Of a DNA stretch of 64,000 nucleotides, positions 10,172 through 20,908 are shown piece after piece; the first letter of the stretch is position 1, and each line of letters begins with the position of its first letter. Made by a program: the position numbers and the translations under genes. Origin of the DNA: Naegleria lovaniensis (lineage: Eukaryota; Heterolobosea; Eutetramitea; Acrasida; Naegleriidae); contig NW_025407828.1 of the NCBI RefSeq assembly GCF_003324165.1, positions 62,001 through 126,000 of the forward strand. The letters are read 5' to 3'. The notes under the pieces were generated by a model. The model was not told the origin of the DNA and did not search any database. It saw only the letters and a list, made by a program, of their open reading frames with translations.

Positions 10172-10668
10172 TTTGGAAGGAATTGTAAAAGGAACTTTTT
10201 TTCAAATACAGAAACAAAGCCTTAGGCTAGTACTTGGATTTCAGGCCAATTCCTTTCTATGATAGCTGGGACGTGCTATATCGCATCACCNNNNNNNNNN
10301 ACAACGACCGTTGTACTCATAAGGACGATATATTTGTTGAACCCTTTTTATGGGCTACTGAATGAAAGAGTTGTGGTTAGTAGGTGAAAGAAATATTTGT
10401 GAGCTAGCGTTGTCGATCATGTGACGCGAGGGGAACGGGCCTTCAATCCAATCCTATGGCCCTGGTAGTGGCAATTCAACGTAACGCAACGTATAATGAC
10501 GAACCAATATTTATGTGGTGTTTCATTCACGTGTCAGCTACAAATAATTGTTTATTAAACATCACTAAGGAAAATCTCTCTTGCAGCCCGTTGTTCGCTA
10601 ACAAAAACTCTAATGAACAATGAAATGTAGCTGCACTGTTTTATCTTTGGCCAAATTCCTTTTCCTTG
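10172..10668. other. Gene-poor stretch containing the scaffold gap
   Basis: Between the zinc-ribbon-like fragment and the small unknown gene there is no reading frame of coding character. The segment holds the run of N and several G/C-richer patches. I find no tRNA-like fold or repeat pair by eye. Confidence 0.5.
10291..10300. other. Assembly gap of ten N
   Basis: Ten consecutive N mark a scaffold join. The length is probably a placeholder, so distances and linkage across this point are not certain. The flanks end in gcatcacc and begin with acaacgac. Confidence 0.99.
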
Positions 10669-10920
10669 TTATTCATCTTTAAAACAACGACATTCCTCCA
10701 CCAACGACCGAGGAAATGATTCGGTAAATTCCTCTTCAACAACACCCCAAGCAGCAGCCTTTGTTTTTATTTCACTTTCATACCTATTCCATGCGTCGCT
10801 CCTCGTTCCTTGTCCTCCCTGTACCCTGAGTCGTTCATTATGCCGTTGCATGGAATACAATCGTTCTCCAAGATGGTACCTCCAGCCATCCACGGGATAA
10901 ATAAAACAAATACTTCTCAT
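10669..10920 (-). CDS. Small unknown protein, 83 residues
   Basis: An ATG at 10920 follows a run of A, the start context seen for most certain genes here, and the frame runs 83 codons to TAA. The product is hydrophilic and rich in Arg, Glu and Trp (DGWRYHLGERLYSMQRHNER, TKAAAWGVVEEEF), with no signal peptide or membrane segment. I do not recognise the family. Amino-acid usage looks protein-like rather than like random AT-rich sequence, which is the main reason to keep it. Confidence 0.5.
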   Translation of the reverse strand: MRSICFIYPVDGWRYHLGERLYSMQRHNERLRVQGGQGTRSDAWNRYESEIKTKAAAWGVVEEEFTESFPRSLVEECRCFKDE

Positions 10921-11175
10921 TTTTTTTATTAAGGTGAAACATTTTTCAGTGAGGAGGTATCCAAAATACGGAAAGACGGTAAGGTCCCTCGGTTATTGGT
11001 TCCGATAATGATAGTACTGCTCAATCCGTTTTTTGTTTTGATATGATCGTATTCTAATTAAAATCTTTACAAAATTAAAATGACACATGGCCTGCAAATT
11101 TTAGCTGGAGTTAAACGCGCTCTGTGTCACTCTTAATTTCGCAAAGAAATAGAAAGTTAAATTTACAAAAAAAAA

Positions 11176-12640
11176 ATGTCAACTTTAAATCTATCGACGA
11201 CAGACCCCACCGTTCATAATTTATTACGATTTGGCATTTTCTCAACAGGAGCGATCGCCTACACCTTCACCGAATCGCTTCTCAAAAACAATTACGGCTT
11301 TCCGAAACATCAAATTCAAGTCGTTGCTGTTGTTTCCAGAGAGTTGGAAAAGGCACAACAATTTGCCAATCATTTCTCAACTATTGGCAATACGACATCC
11401 AAAGAGAAGAATGGCAACTCGGAAATGGATTCATCTTCAATATTACATCAAATTAAAGCCTATGATGATTATGAACAATTTTTCAATGATGATTCCATTG
11501 ATATAGTATATATTGCATCTCCACACTATCTTCATTATGAACATTGTAAAATGGCATTAGAGTAAGTCATTGTTTTAGAATATTACTGGAAAGTTTGAAT
11601 TGGTATTGTCATGACCAATGATTTTGACATTTGGAATAATGGGCGTTACATGTGAATTTAATTTTCGGATATTCTGTTTAAAAAATCTGTCACTGTGTTA
11701 ATAATTGTGTACATTCATTCCTCATAGACATGGTAAGAATGTGTTATGTGAAAAGGCATTCACAATCAATGCAAAAGAAGCTTCTGAATTGATTGAATTA
11801 GCAAAACAAAAGAATTTATTTCTCATGGAAGGAATGGTATGTGTTTGATGAAACAACTACATCTGAAAATCATTGAAATTCACATTTAAATACATGTTGA
11901 AATCATAGTGGACAAGATTTTTCCCAGCCAATCAAGAAATGATGAAACTCATCAAAAATGGAGAAATTGGTCAAATTACTCACATCAATGTGAGCTTGGG
12001 ATTTGTTGGAGCTAAACGTCAACCATCAAAAGATCATCGATTGTACAAGTTGGAAAGTGGAGGAGGATCTTTATTGGATTGTGGAGTTTATTGCATTTCA
12101 TCCATCATTCAAATTGTGAATGGAATTGGTTGTGGAAAAGTTTCAAAAATTCAATCATTCATGAATATCGATTCACAAACTGGAACCGATACTCAATGCA
12201 GTGCTTTGATTGAATTTGAGAGATTCGATAGTAGTGGTTACAACAATTCCCAACCCATCTATGCCACGTTTCATTGCAGTTTTGTCAATGAATTTTCAAG
12301 AATTTTAGAAATTTGTGGCAGTGATGGTATTATTCAAGTCCACAATAGTTTTCACAGACCCACTAGTTTTTCCGTGATCAAACAAGGATCCACTCGTACC
12401 TATGAATTTCCAAAAGAAAATGATTATCAAGAAGGATCTGGCTTTTTCTATGAAATTAAGCATGTTTTAGAATTGTGGCGAGAACAGAAAATAGAGAGCC
12501 CGATCATGCCACATCATGAAACACTTTCAGTCATGCAAATCATGGACACTATACGACAAGCTCATCAATTTTACTATCCCAAAGAAAAAGAAGAACCATC
12601 ATCCTCATATGTAAACCCCCTCAAACCAACAATCCAATGA
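11176..12640 (+). CDS. Gfo/Idh/MocA oxidoreductase, dihydrodiol dehydrogenase-like
   Basis: Three exons (11176-11561, 11728-11836, 11909-12640) give 408 residues. The donors are GTAAGT and GTATGT and the acceptors are TAG. The N-terminus is a Rossmann fold ([15 protein letters not shown]), followed by [31 protein letters not shown] and LMEGMWTRFFPA, the hallmarks of this NAD(P)-dependent family; the Lys of EKAF is the conserved catalytic-site residue. The C-terminal half ([25 protein letters not shown]) is the substrate-binding alpha/beta domain. The nearest named type is trans-1,2-dihydrobenzene-1,2-diol/D-xylose dehydrogenase. The substrate is an inference. The start lies directly after a run of A. 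Confidence 0.92.
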
Positions 12641-12824
12641 ATAATTGAAGAAATTCCATAGATGTTGATCAATTGTCCTTGCTCGATTCGTCCTTACCTT
12701 AGAACTGCTGCTGCATCTTTTGACCATCGAATATATAGTGATGAATCATATCAGTCTCATACGTTTGGAGGACTCGCGTTTGTTGTTGAGGTGGAATGAA
12801 CATCACACAGTTGAAAAAAAAAAA

Positions 12825-14816
12825 ATGACCAAGAAAAGTTCTGGCTCTAAATTTCGTCTTCCCTTCTTTCATATATCTTCCAAAGATAAAACCATCATGG
12901 TACAAAGCACGTCCAATGATGCGGATGATGTAGATATTCGAGTGTTTGATCCAGAGTTTAAAGTACCATCGGTAAATTCTCCATCGTTAACAAGTCCCGG
13001 AGGTGCAAACAGTAGCACGAGTAATATGGGACACGTCGTGATGAGTAGTAATACTGCTGCTAGTGGTCATAACGGACATCATCATCATCAACAACAACAA
13101 CATGGCTCTACAGCAATTACATCGCCGGGTAGTGCCGGCTCAACACCAACGCAATTTCCTTCATCAGGAAAATCACCACCAACTCCAATCAGCGAAGAAG
13201 ACGTTGAGAGAGTTCTTGATACGATTCGAGTCATTGATGAGCCGGAAGAGGCCTCCGTAAAAGCACCAAAAGAATTGGAATGTTTAGTGGCATATAAAGA
13301 TATGAATAGAATAACCAAAATTAATTTACGAGGAACATTGGATGATGCTATCAACAAGTGCAAATCAATATATAAGATTGATCAAAATACAAATGTCAGA
13401 CTTGACGTGCTGGATCCGAGGGTAGACGAATATATTGTTGCAGAGTCCGTGGATCATATTAAAAAGTGCAAACAAAAACTGTCAGCAAAACCTGTAAAAT
13501 TACGGTTAGAAGAGAACAAGCAAGCGACGGTATCGTTCGAGGATCAGATGGGATGGATTGAAATGAAAGTATTGGGTCAGGAGCTTTTGGTGAGGTAAAA
13601 ATGGTTTATGACAGAATTCATTCCAAGACGTTTGCTGTCAAGAAGATTCACGTTTCTAAAGGGGTATGTTGTTGTGGCATGTTACCATGATGGCTATAAT
13701 ACTTTGTCAACGATGATCCAACTATTATTACTTTTTAACGCATGTTACTTACTGCATTGCGGCTGTGTCAACATTTACAATGTAATCGCATGAATCATTC
13801 TACTGCTTCATCATTGCCTATTCCAAATATATTTACAGCAAAAAGAATATAAGGAAAAAATTGAAAAAGAAATACAAGTCATGCAATCTCTGGATCATCC
13901 AAACATTGTCAAATGTTATGGATATCATGAGCATGGAGAATTTTTCTACATCATGATGGAATTAATGCTTGGAGGATCGCTGAAGAGCGTTATGAAACGA
14001 ATTGGAAAAGGCCTCACCGAAGATGTCATACAAGACTACGCCAAACAACTTTTTTCTGCTTTAGTATACATTCATGAAGACTTACCTACACATGTATATC
14101 ACAGAGATTTGAAGTGTGACAATTTCCTTTTGGCAGGCAATTTGATAAAAATTGCAGATTTTGGAGAAGCTAAAGTAATTCAGAAAGGTCAAACATTTTC
14201 TCAAACAAGGAATTCTGTTGTCGGAACTTTAACATTTTGCAGCCCTGAAATGCTTCGAGGAGACCCAACATACAAACGATCTCACGCTCCTGATGTTTGT
14301 TGGAACGTGAATTTAGGAAAAGCATTCTCTCGGATAGCTCAGATAGCGCTGAAACAGATAATGAAGCTCTATACAGCGAATACCGCTTGATTGACTTTAT
14401 TCTTAAGAATCTTCACTTATTACAAGAGAAGATTATTCCTGAATTAACAGTATCCAACGAGTTGAAAGATTTGTTACTTCAATGTCTTAAAGAGTAAGTA
14501 GTTGTGTTTTTGAAATATGAGGTTCTAAACCTGTCATCTCACATGGATGCATCCAATAATTATGTATATCAACAGAGATCCAAGTCAACGACCAAAAGCA
14601 AGTGAATTGCTGAAACATGAATTTTTCACAAAAGTTTTCCCAAGAGGAACACTCAAAGAAGAAATTCTTGCTCAATTTCACTTTTTCACAGACGAATGTG
14701 AGAAACTGCAACAAAAAGCTCTTCCAACTTATCATTCCACCATTTTTGATCCAAACTCGAAAACTTTGACACAAAAAGAACAAGAACCGGAATATGCCGC
14801 CGATTACTTTGAATGA
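12825..14816 (+). CDS. STE/MAP3K-like protein kinase with two frame breaks
   Basis: Exons are 12825-13663, 13839-14493 and 14576-14816. After a His/Gln/Ser-rich N-terminus comes a ubiquitin-fold-like block (about 13275-13520), possibly PB1-like. The kinase domain has GSGAFGEV, FAVKKIH, an alpha-C Glu (KEIQVMQSLDHPNIV), HRDLKCDNFLL, DFGEAK, SPEML, and DPSQRPKASELLKHEFF at its end. The catalytic residues are intact. Two breaks are seen. Around 13574-13577 the glycine loop (VLG then SGAFGEV) changes frame by one base. Near 14295, after HAPDV, the expected WSxGC segment is missing and the frame changes before LEREFRKSIL. The first looks like a lost base; the second looks like a small deletion. 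This is either a sequence error or a gene in decay. Confidence 0.75.
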
Positions 14817-14962
14817 GCAAGTGAACTCCAAAAAACAACTTTACACCACCAGTCCTTAATACTATTAAATTTAATTTATGATGTAATTTATGTACATAGG
14901 TAAAGATAAAGGTGAGCAATTTGTCTGACCATTCTTCAACATATTATCGCAATCAACCAGAA

Positions 14963-17900
14963 TTACTGATCTTCATTGCCAGCAAGTTTCAAAGCAGAGG
15001 ACGCAGACTTTCTTTCCATCGTTGCTCTGTGGAAAGTTGTTTCAAAGTCTTTCTCAGCTTTTTTACGCTCCTCTTCACTAAGATTCCTAGTGATGATTCT
15101 GAAAGCGGCTAGATATTGTTGCTTGGTAAATCTCGTCACTGATTTAACATGATACAAAAGTTGAATCTTTTCCAAAAGCAGCAAATTGTAAAATTCAAGT
15201 GCAAAATTGAAATGCTGTTCATGCTTTTGCGTGATGGCGCTTATTTGTTGCTGAAGTGCTGTAATATTTCTTTTCATAATTTCCACACCAACCTTGGAGA
15301 AATTTGGTATTGTTGGCTCTTTGCTCGAAGTACAATGTGAAACAAGAGTGCCAATTAACAGATCGGACACAAACTTGCCCAATCCTCCGAATACATAGGT
15401 CATCTTGTCTTCTGAAAGATGAGTACTTAGTGCTCTATGAATACCATGCATATCCTTATTAAATTCTTCCACAAAAGATTCCGGTAAATCAATTTGTTCT
15501 TCACAATCATAGGCAGCTTCTTTGATGTTCTCGCTAAACCCTCTATCAATGTAATAAAAGCATCGTATTCGAAGATCAATCTTAATTGCAAGTAAGCAGT
15601 CATTATATATCGAAACAATCTTGTCATAATAATCTTCCAAATGTTTCACAATCTGAAAACTTGAATTAGCCAACAGGGCAACCACTGTGTTTGGGTTGGT
15701 TAATAGCCTTCGTGGTTTGGTTTTCGCGTTATTATGTTGTGGAATTTTTGTGGATGAGGGTAAATTTTGGACAATTTCATAGTGAAACTTGTAAATATTC
15801 TCCAAGACCCATTCCAATGTATTGTTCAACGTTGCAAGTGAAATAAAGCCACTTGTACGGTCAATGATGTGTGACTTTCGAGATGGATCGAAAACTAAAT
15901 TTCTTATTGGAACGTCTACGTGTTGTTCAAAGAGTCTTCGAATATGATCAACATCAGTCTGAGGCTGTTTTAGTTGCTGAGGTCGCCATTGTTGTGCTCT
16001 GACAAATAAAGCTTCGCTAATCAGAAATGGTAAGACTTCTCTACACTGTTTCAAAATCTGTTGACAATAACTTGTAGAAATTGCTAAATCGAAAAATGTA
16101 GTGTTTTCATCTAAATATCTCTTTAACAGTTGCTCTACTACTCCATAAAAATCTGGTTTTTGAACAGGAATTGTTCTAGCGATGCTGATTGTTTCATAAA
16201 TCCATCTAAGGCAGCACATAGACCCGTAAAAAACAGTCTTTGTCGCACCAAATGTATTCAAAATGGTAGCATGGACTTTAAAATCCTTTAAGTGTACACT
16301 ACTGAAAGCATGTGAATGTTTCCTGAAAAGCTCGCTAATTTTTGTTCTATAATCATTTCTAACAATTGACAAGAGAAAATGCCGTACTGTCTCATCGCAA
16401 AATTCTTTAAGAGATGTATATTCAGATGATGATGATGATGACGATTCTGACTCATCAAAAATAATGCTGTTACACTTTTCAATGAAATCTATGACTTCTT
16501 TGTAAGCCCAAAGCAAGTTATATGGTGAAAGTATAAAATGGCGTGAAAGAGCAGTAGAAATAATAGAGCTTGAATCTATTGTCTTTTCTTCTTGCAAGTG
16601 CTCATAAACGTCGATATTATTTGAATACTTGAAAGAAACAGAAAAATCATCTATGCTTGTGGGAACCCCCGAATCTTTGGTCTTTGTTGAATCAGTGCTA
16701 TTAGATTTTTCAGGAGCGCCTAAAAGAGACATGTTTGAGAGGCCAAATAAATCTCGCAGCACCGTTTTGATTTCCTCTTGAGCAGTCTTCCATACATAGG
16801 TTGCCGTGAAGGTGTGTGGACATGAGGAATCAGAGACAGTTTCCGTTATTAAATGTACAAATTTTTCCTTTACGGTTTCGATTGCTGATAGGTTTTGTCG
16901 TGTTGTTTTGAGGACTATTTGATTCTCAAACAGCGAGATAATATCTCGTACATACAAATCTTCCTCTAATTTAGTTTGCAAAAAGTTGCTCAACAATTCT
17001 TCAAGCGTTGTGGCATACAATTTGTGAACTTCCTTGGCATTTGATTTGGGATTGGCGCTTTTCAAATGTTCTAATTTTTGTTTGACTGCTTCCTTAATCT
17101 TTGTCAAAACGGGTTTGGAAACTTTGATATCCAAAGGAGTTGCAATTAAGTCACTACTTTGTGACAAACTGCTAAAATCAAGGCTGGCAGCTCTCAGCTC
17201 CATTATTCCAATCATGAAATTATATTTTTTCAAGAGATTAACAATGTTGTCAAATATTTTCTGAAACAACTTTTGCAGAGTTTTCCCTTGTATCATTGCA
17301 GTAATAAAAGGAACTTCTCGCAAGCGATTTGAATTGGTTATTTTGTGATGGTCTTTGGAAGGGTCGGGTTTGCTTTTTGAACCAACGCTCGTTTCATTCA
17401 TCTGAGAGACAAAATCAAGAATGTGTTTCTCTATAAGAGATCTAATGTCAAATTGCAAGCTATGAACCATTCTTGATTGAAGAAGGGAAAGCTTGCCTAA
17501 CGTATCCAATCCGTCAATTAGCATGGACAAGAAATAATTGCTGTCTTGCTCGGGATCAAATGACAGATCCGTGCCAACATCAAAATCGAATAGATTGGGA
17601 GTTTTCGCATAGACTCCAAATTCATTTTCATAAGAGATTGCTCTTCCAAGTTTCCGATTATATTCATGTCTATCAATTTCCTTTCGAATTATTTCGTTGT
17701 TGATGGACGCAGGTCTTTGATGGTTTGGTTGAATATTTGTCTCCTTGAAAGATATGATGTTGTTAGCATCAACTTTGCACTTTTCTACGTCCACGCTGTA
17801 CAAGTGTGTGGTGAGAACATTTATCATCAACTCGGGCAATTTTTTCTCGTAATTTTTGATTTGACTCCTAATTTCCTCGAGTCCTTTGATGAATTTCAAC

Positions 17901-18679
17901 TCCTCACTGTTTTTGAGAAACGAGCAACTTCGTTGAATGAGCTTGATAGCGTTTGAAAAGTGTTTTTTTTCAATAAGGAACGCTATTTTTTCTGGTACCT
18001 CTTTGACTTGGTGAATAATATTAAGAATTCTTAGATACTCAGAATGTTGAAGGTAATTCGTGTATAGCGAGGAAAGGTCTATTGCATGGGAAGTAAGACA
18101 AGATTTTGTGTTTCTAACTTCGTTTCTTAATTGTTGGATTTTCTTCTGTGATTCAGTCAGCTCTGCCAAAATGTCGGAGAAATTTCTGATGGATTTGTTA
18201 AACTCTTGATAATTAAAAGCAACCAATTTAGATAAAGCATCAGAAAGAGTATCATAATGCTCTGTAAGCTCATTAAGATCATCAATGTGTGTTCCGTGAA
18301 TTAAAGACTGAGCTACAATAGTGATATGATTTGTTTTTAGCTGAGAATATAAAGTCGGAACACTATCTATCGCATTCAATACTTCACTTTCCAACTCTTT
18401 CATCTCCTCAAGCTTTTCATCAAACTCTTGTTCTTCATCCTCCTGATTTTCAGTATGCCCTTCTTCCTCCCTGTCTTGATCCAGCTCTTCTTCCACCTCA
18501 CCTTCATCTTGATCCTGCTCTAAGTGTTCCTCGTTATGATGATCCTCATTTTCTTCTTCTTGATCATCGACCTCCTGCTGAGCGTCCTCCTCAATATCTT
18601 CGTCCTCTTCATTTTCTTCATCCTCATCATCATCATCTTCCTCTCTGCTTCTCGATCTGTTGCTGTACAAGTAAGGCAT
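14963..18679 (-). CDS. SEC8: Exocyst complex subunit Sec8 (EXOC4)
   Basis: This is an intron-free frame of 1238 residues starting at the ATG at 18679, which follows a run of A; an in-frame ATG at 18748 would add 23 residues. Residues from about 10 to 100 form an almost unbroken Asp/Glu/Gln tract. The conserved Sec8 region follows: FNKSIRNFSDILAELTESQK, a coiled coil, LRILNIIHQVKEVPEKIAF and KKHFSNAIKLIQRS. The remainder is a long helical-rod protein ending in a basic tail. Sec8 is part of the octameric exocyst that tethers secretory vesicles to the plasma membrane. The acidic N-terminal extension is not usual for the family. It is divergent from the chaperonin gene, 134 bases away. Confidence 0.9.
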   Translation of the reverse strand: MPYLYSNRSRSREEDDDDEDEENEEDEDIEEDAQQEVDDQEEENEDHHNEEHLEQDQDEGEVEEELDQDREEEGHTENQEDEEQEFDEKLEEMKELESEVLNAIDSVPTLYSQLKTNHITIVAQSLIHGTHIDDLNELTEHYDTLSDALSKLVAFNYQEFNKSIRNFSDILAELTESQKKIQQLRNEVRNTKSCLTSHAIDLSSLYTNYLQHSEYLRILNIIHQVKEVPEKIAFLIEKKHFSNAIKLIQRSCSFLKNSEELKFIKGLEEIRSQIKNYEKKLPELMINVLTTHLYSVDVEKCKVDANNIISFKETNIQPNHQRPASINNEIIRKEIDRHEYNRKLGRAISYENEFGVYAKTPNLFDFDVGTDLSFDPEQDSNYFLSMLIDGLDTLGKLSLLQSRMVHSLQFDIRSLIEKHILDFVSQMNETSVGSKSKPDPSKDHHKITNSNRLREVPFITAMIQGKTLQKLFQKIFDNIVNLLKKYNFMIGIMELRAASLDFSSLSQSSDLIATPLDIKVSKPVLTKIKEAVKQKLEHLKSANPKSNAKEVHKLYATTLEELLSNFLQTKLEEDLYVRDIISLFENQIVLKTTRQNLSAIETVKEKFVHLITETVSDSSCPHTFTATYVWKTAQEEIKTVLRDLFGLSNMSLLGAPEKSNSTDSTKTKDSGVPTSIDDFSVSFKYSNNIDVYEHLQEEKTIDSSSIISTALSRHFILSPYNLLWAYKEVIDFIEKCNSIIFDESESSSSSSSEYTSLKEFCDETVRHFLLSIVRNDYRTKISELFRKHSHAFSSVHLKDFKVHATILNTFGATKTVFYGSMCCLRWIYETISIARTIPVQKPDFYGVVEQLLKRYLDENTTFFDLAISTSYCQQILKQCREVLPFLISEALFVRAQQWRPQQLKQPQTDVDHIRRLFEQHVDVPIRNLVFDPSRKSHIIDRTSGFISLATLNNTLEWVLENIYKFHYEIVQNLPSSTKIPQHNNAKTKPRRLLTNPNTVVALLANSSFQIVKHLEDYYDKIVSIYNDCLLAIKIDLRIRCFYYIDRGFSENIKEAAYDCEEQIDLPESFVEEFNKDMHGIHRALSTHLSEDKMTYVFGGLGKFVSDLLIGTLVSHCTSSKEPTIPNFSKVGVEIMKRNITALQQQISAITQKHEQHFNFALEFYNLLLLEKIQLLYHVKSVTRFTKQQYLAAFRIITRNLSEEERKKAEKDFETTFHRATMERKSASSALKLAGNEDQ

Positions 18680-18813
18680 TTTTTTTAACGTTTTATGGAC
18701 CTTAGCCTTTGCGAATCTGCAATCTTTGTTCTTGGAATCACCAAACATGTAATAATATTCTTTAATATTGGCTTACTCATTAGTAAAACAAGGTAAGCGT
18801 CATCATAAAAAAA
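18680..18813. promoter_or_regulatory. Divergent Sec8 / CCT-eta intergenic region
   Basis: Only 134 bases separate two start codons on opposite strands, each immediately preceded by a run of A. Both promoters must lie here, so a shared bidirectional promoter is likely. No specific element is claimed. Confidence 0.45.
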
Positions 18814-20800
18814 ATGCAAAATCCACAAGCCGTGATTGCTGGTGGAAAAAGTGGTACCACGGTGGTTCTGGACAATATTGAAGCTGCTCTCACCATCGGA
18901 AACATTCTAAAAACCACGTATGGGCCATTTGGAAGAGATAAATTATTTTGTGAGAGTGAAACTGGACAAATTATCATTTCCAATGACGGTGCAACGATTT
19001 TGAAATATTTAAAAAAGAAAATCAAAAAGAATTCGGAATTAAGTAATCCGGGTAAAATGTCCAAAGATGAAACCATACGATGGGCGTTCAGTACGGAGCC
19101 TGTGATTGACTTACTGGTGAACATTAGTGAAACACAGGATTCACAAGTTGGGGATGGCACTACGAGCGTGGTGTTATTAACATGCGCCTTGCTGAAACAG
19201 GCAAGACGACTAATGTCTTTAGGGCTCAGTCCACATAGTATTATTCAAAGCTTTAGGGTGAGTTTTTGGAATTGAATTCAATTTTTCTATATCTTGCTGC
19301 TAGCTAGGGCATCAATTTATTACTAGAAAATTGTCACAAATTGAATTATGCCTCGACTTGTCCGAGATATCTGAGCAAGCTATTAATGTGCTTGTAGAAA
19401 TAGTTAAAATTCCGTTCAACAGCAAGGTGTTAAAAAATATGAGCTTTTTCTTTTCACAATTACTAGTTGATGCATATGTGCAATTAAGAAAAATTCAACA
19501 GAGAAAAGAAGCTAGTAACAGATCGGAACAACATCTCTTCACACGACGTAATTTATTGTTTTGCGGAATTCCAGGAGGTTCAATTCAAGATTCATTTTTA
19601 CTAAATGGGATTTGTTTTAAGCGAACTTTTTACTATGCCGGCTATGAACAACAACAAAAACGAATCGAGAACCCAAAAATTTTAATCTTGAACCATGAGT
19701 TAGAGCTTAAACAACAAAAAGAATTTGCTAGAATTGTTATTAATGATCCTAGCTCATATCATAATTTTATGGAAACTGAATGGGAATTGTTAAACAAAAA
19801 GCTGGAGACAATTGTGAAGACAGGCTGCGATATTGTGTTAAATCTTCAAACCATTGGAGACATTGCTACTCAATACTTTACTCAGCATGGCTTGACGTCA
19901 ATTGGACGAATTGATGAAGCAACACTCAATAGTATTGTAAAATCTCTTGGAGGAGTAATCATTTCATCACTGGAAGATTTAGAAACGCTGCTAAACTCTA
20001 CACATGAAATTCTCCCTGTATATGGATCATGTAATCTCTTCGAAGAGAAATGCATTGGAGAAGATTTTTATTGTGTTCTTTCTGGTCTTCAGTGTGTTGG
20101 CAGTGATGAAAGAATTACAGTAGTACTTCGAGGAGAGGAAAATATTTTAGAAGAAGCAAAGCGAAGTATGCATGACGCTCTGTGTATTCTTGAGAATATT
20201 GTTCATGTTCCAGTTTGCCATCTTGGAGGAGGAGCCACAGAACTCTATCTAAAAACTTGTCTGAAACAGTATTGTAACGAGTGCTCATTATCAACAACTA
20301 ATGAGCAAGCACTTTCTATCATTGAAGGTTTGAGACACTACGCAACAGCATTGGAGGAGTTGGTGTTTATCTTGTGTGATAATGCAGGACTAAATGCTTC
20401 AAAGGTCATTGACACCTTATCCTCTCTCCATGAAAAAGGAGAATCATACCAATACTATGGCCTTAACTTGTACAAGAACGCAATTATGAATTTGTTACCC
20501 TCTGCTATTTGTAAAATAGAGGAGTCCACAGGAAAATCTTTCATTCGAGACATTCCTCAAGAGCTCAGAAATAGCACCGTATTAGAACCGTGCAGTGTGA
20601 AGAGAAACGTGTTTCAGTCAGCCACTGAAGCTGCTTGTTTCATTCTGTCCATTGATTACGTCGTGGTCATGCCTCCTTTAGAAACAGAGAAAGAAAGAAG
20701 CGAGCGACTGGCAAAATTGTACTCACAACAACAAGCTCTTCAAAAACAATGGACCCAACACATCAAATCAGAAGAAAGAAAGAAACACGAATATCTTTGA
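18814..20800 (+). CDS. CCT7: TCP-1/CCT chaperonin subunit eta, divergent
   Basis: Exons 18814-19257 and 19304-20800 (46-base intron, GTGAGT to TAG) give 646 residues, about 100 more than usual. The group II chaperonin ATPase motifs are present: YGPFGRDKLF, SNDGATIL and VGDGTTSVV. GGSIQDS, CFKRTFYYAGYEQQ, NPKILILNHELELK and IGDIATQYF match CCT eta rather than the other seven subunits, as do DNAGLNASKVID and ATEAACFILSID near the C-terminus. CCT folds actin and tubulin in the cytosol. The divergence (GPFGRD where eta normally has GPRGMD, and inserted stretches) leaves open a specialised eta paralogue. An acceptor at 19326 was rejected because it puts the downstream exon out of frame. Confidence 0.88.
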
Positions 20801-20908
20801 GTGTGATCAGACATGGTGTTGAACCAAGGCCTTCATTCATGACTGATCCAGGAGGTTGAACCAATGAATCATTAGATCGACAGTAGAGAGATGAAATTTT
20901 GAAATGAG

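Noticed and set aside
13063-13110. CAT/CAA repeats as a possible microsatellite or array
   Set aside because: They are short codon runs for His and Gln inside the kinase N-terminus, not a repeat array.
18331-18705. Plus-strand frame rich in Pro, His and Leu
   Set aside because: It is the antisense reading of the acidic GAT/GAA-repeat tract of Sec8; codon composition alone produces it.
19327-19331. TAG at 19324-19326 as the CCT exon 2 acceptor
   Set aside because: It puts the downstream exon out of frame. The acceptor ending at 19303 keeps phase 0 and adds LGHQFITRK.
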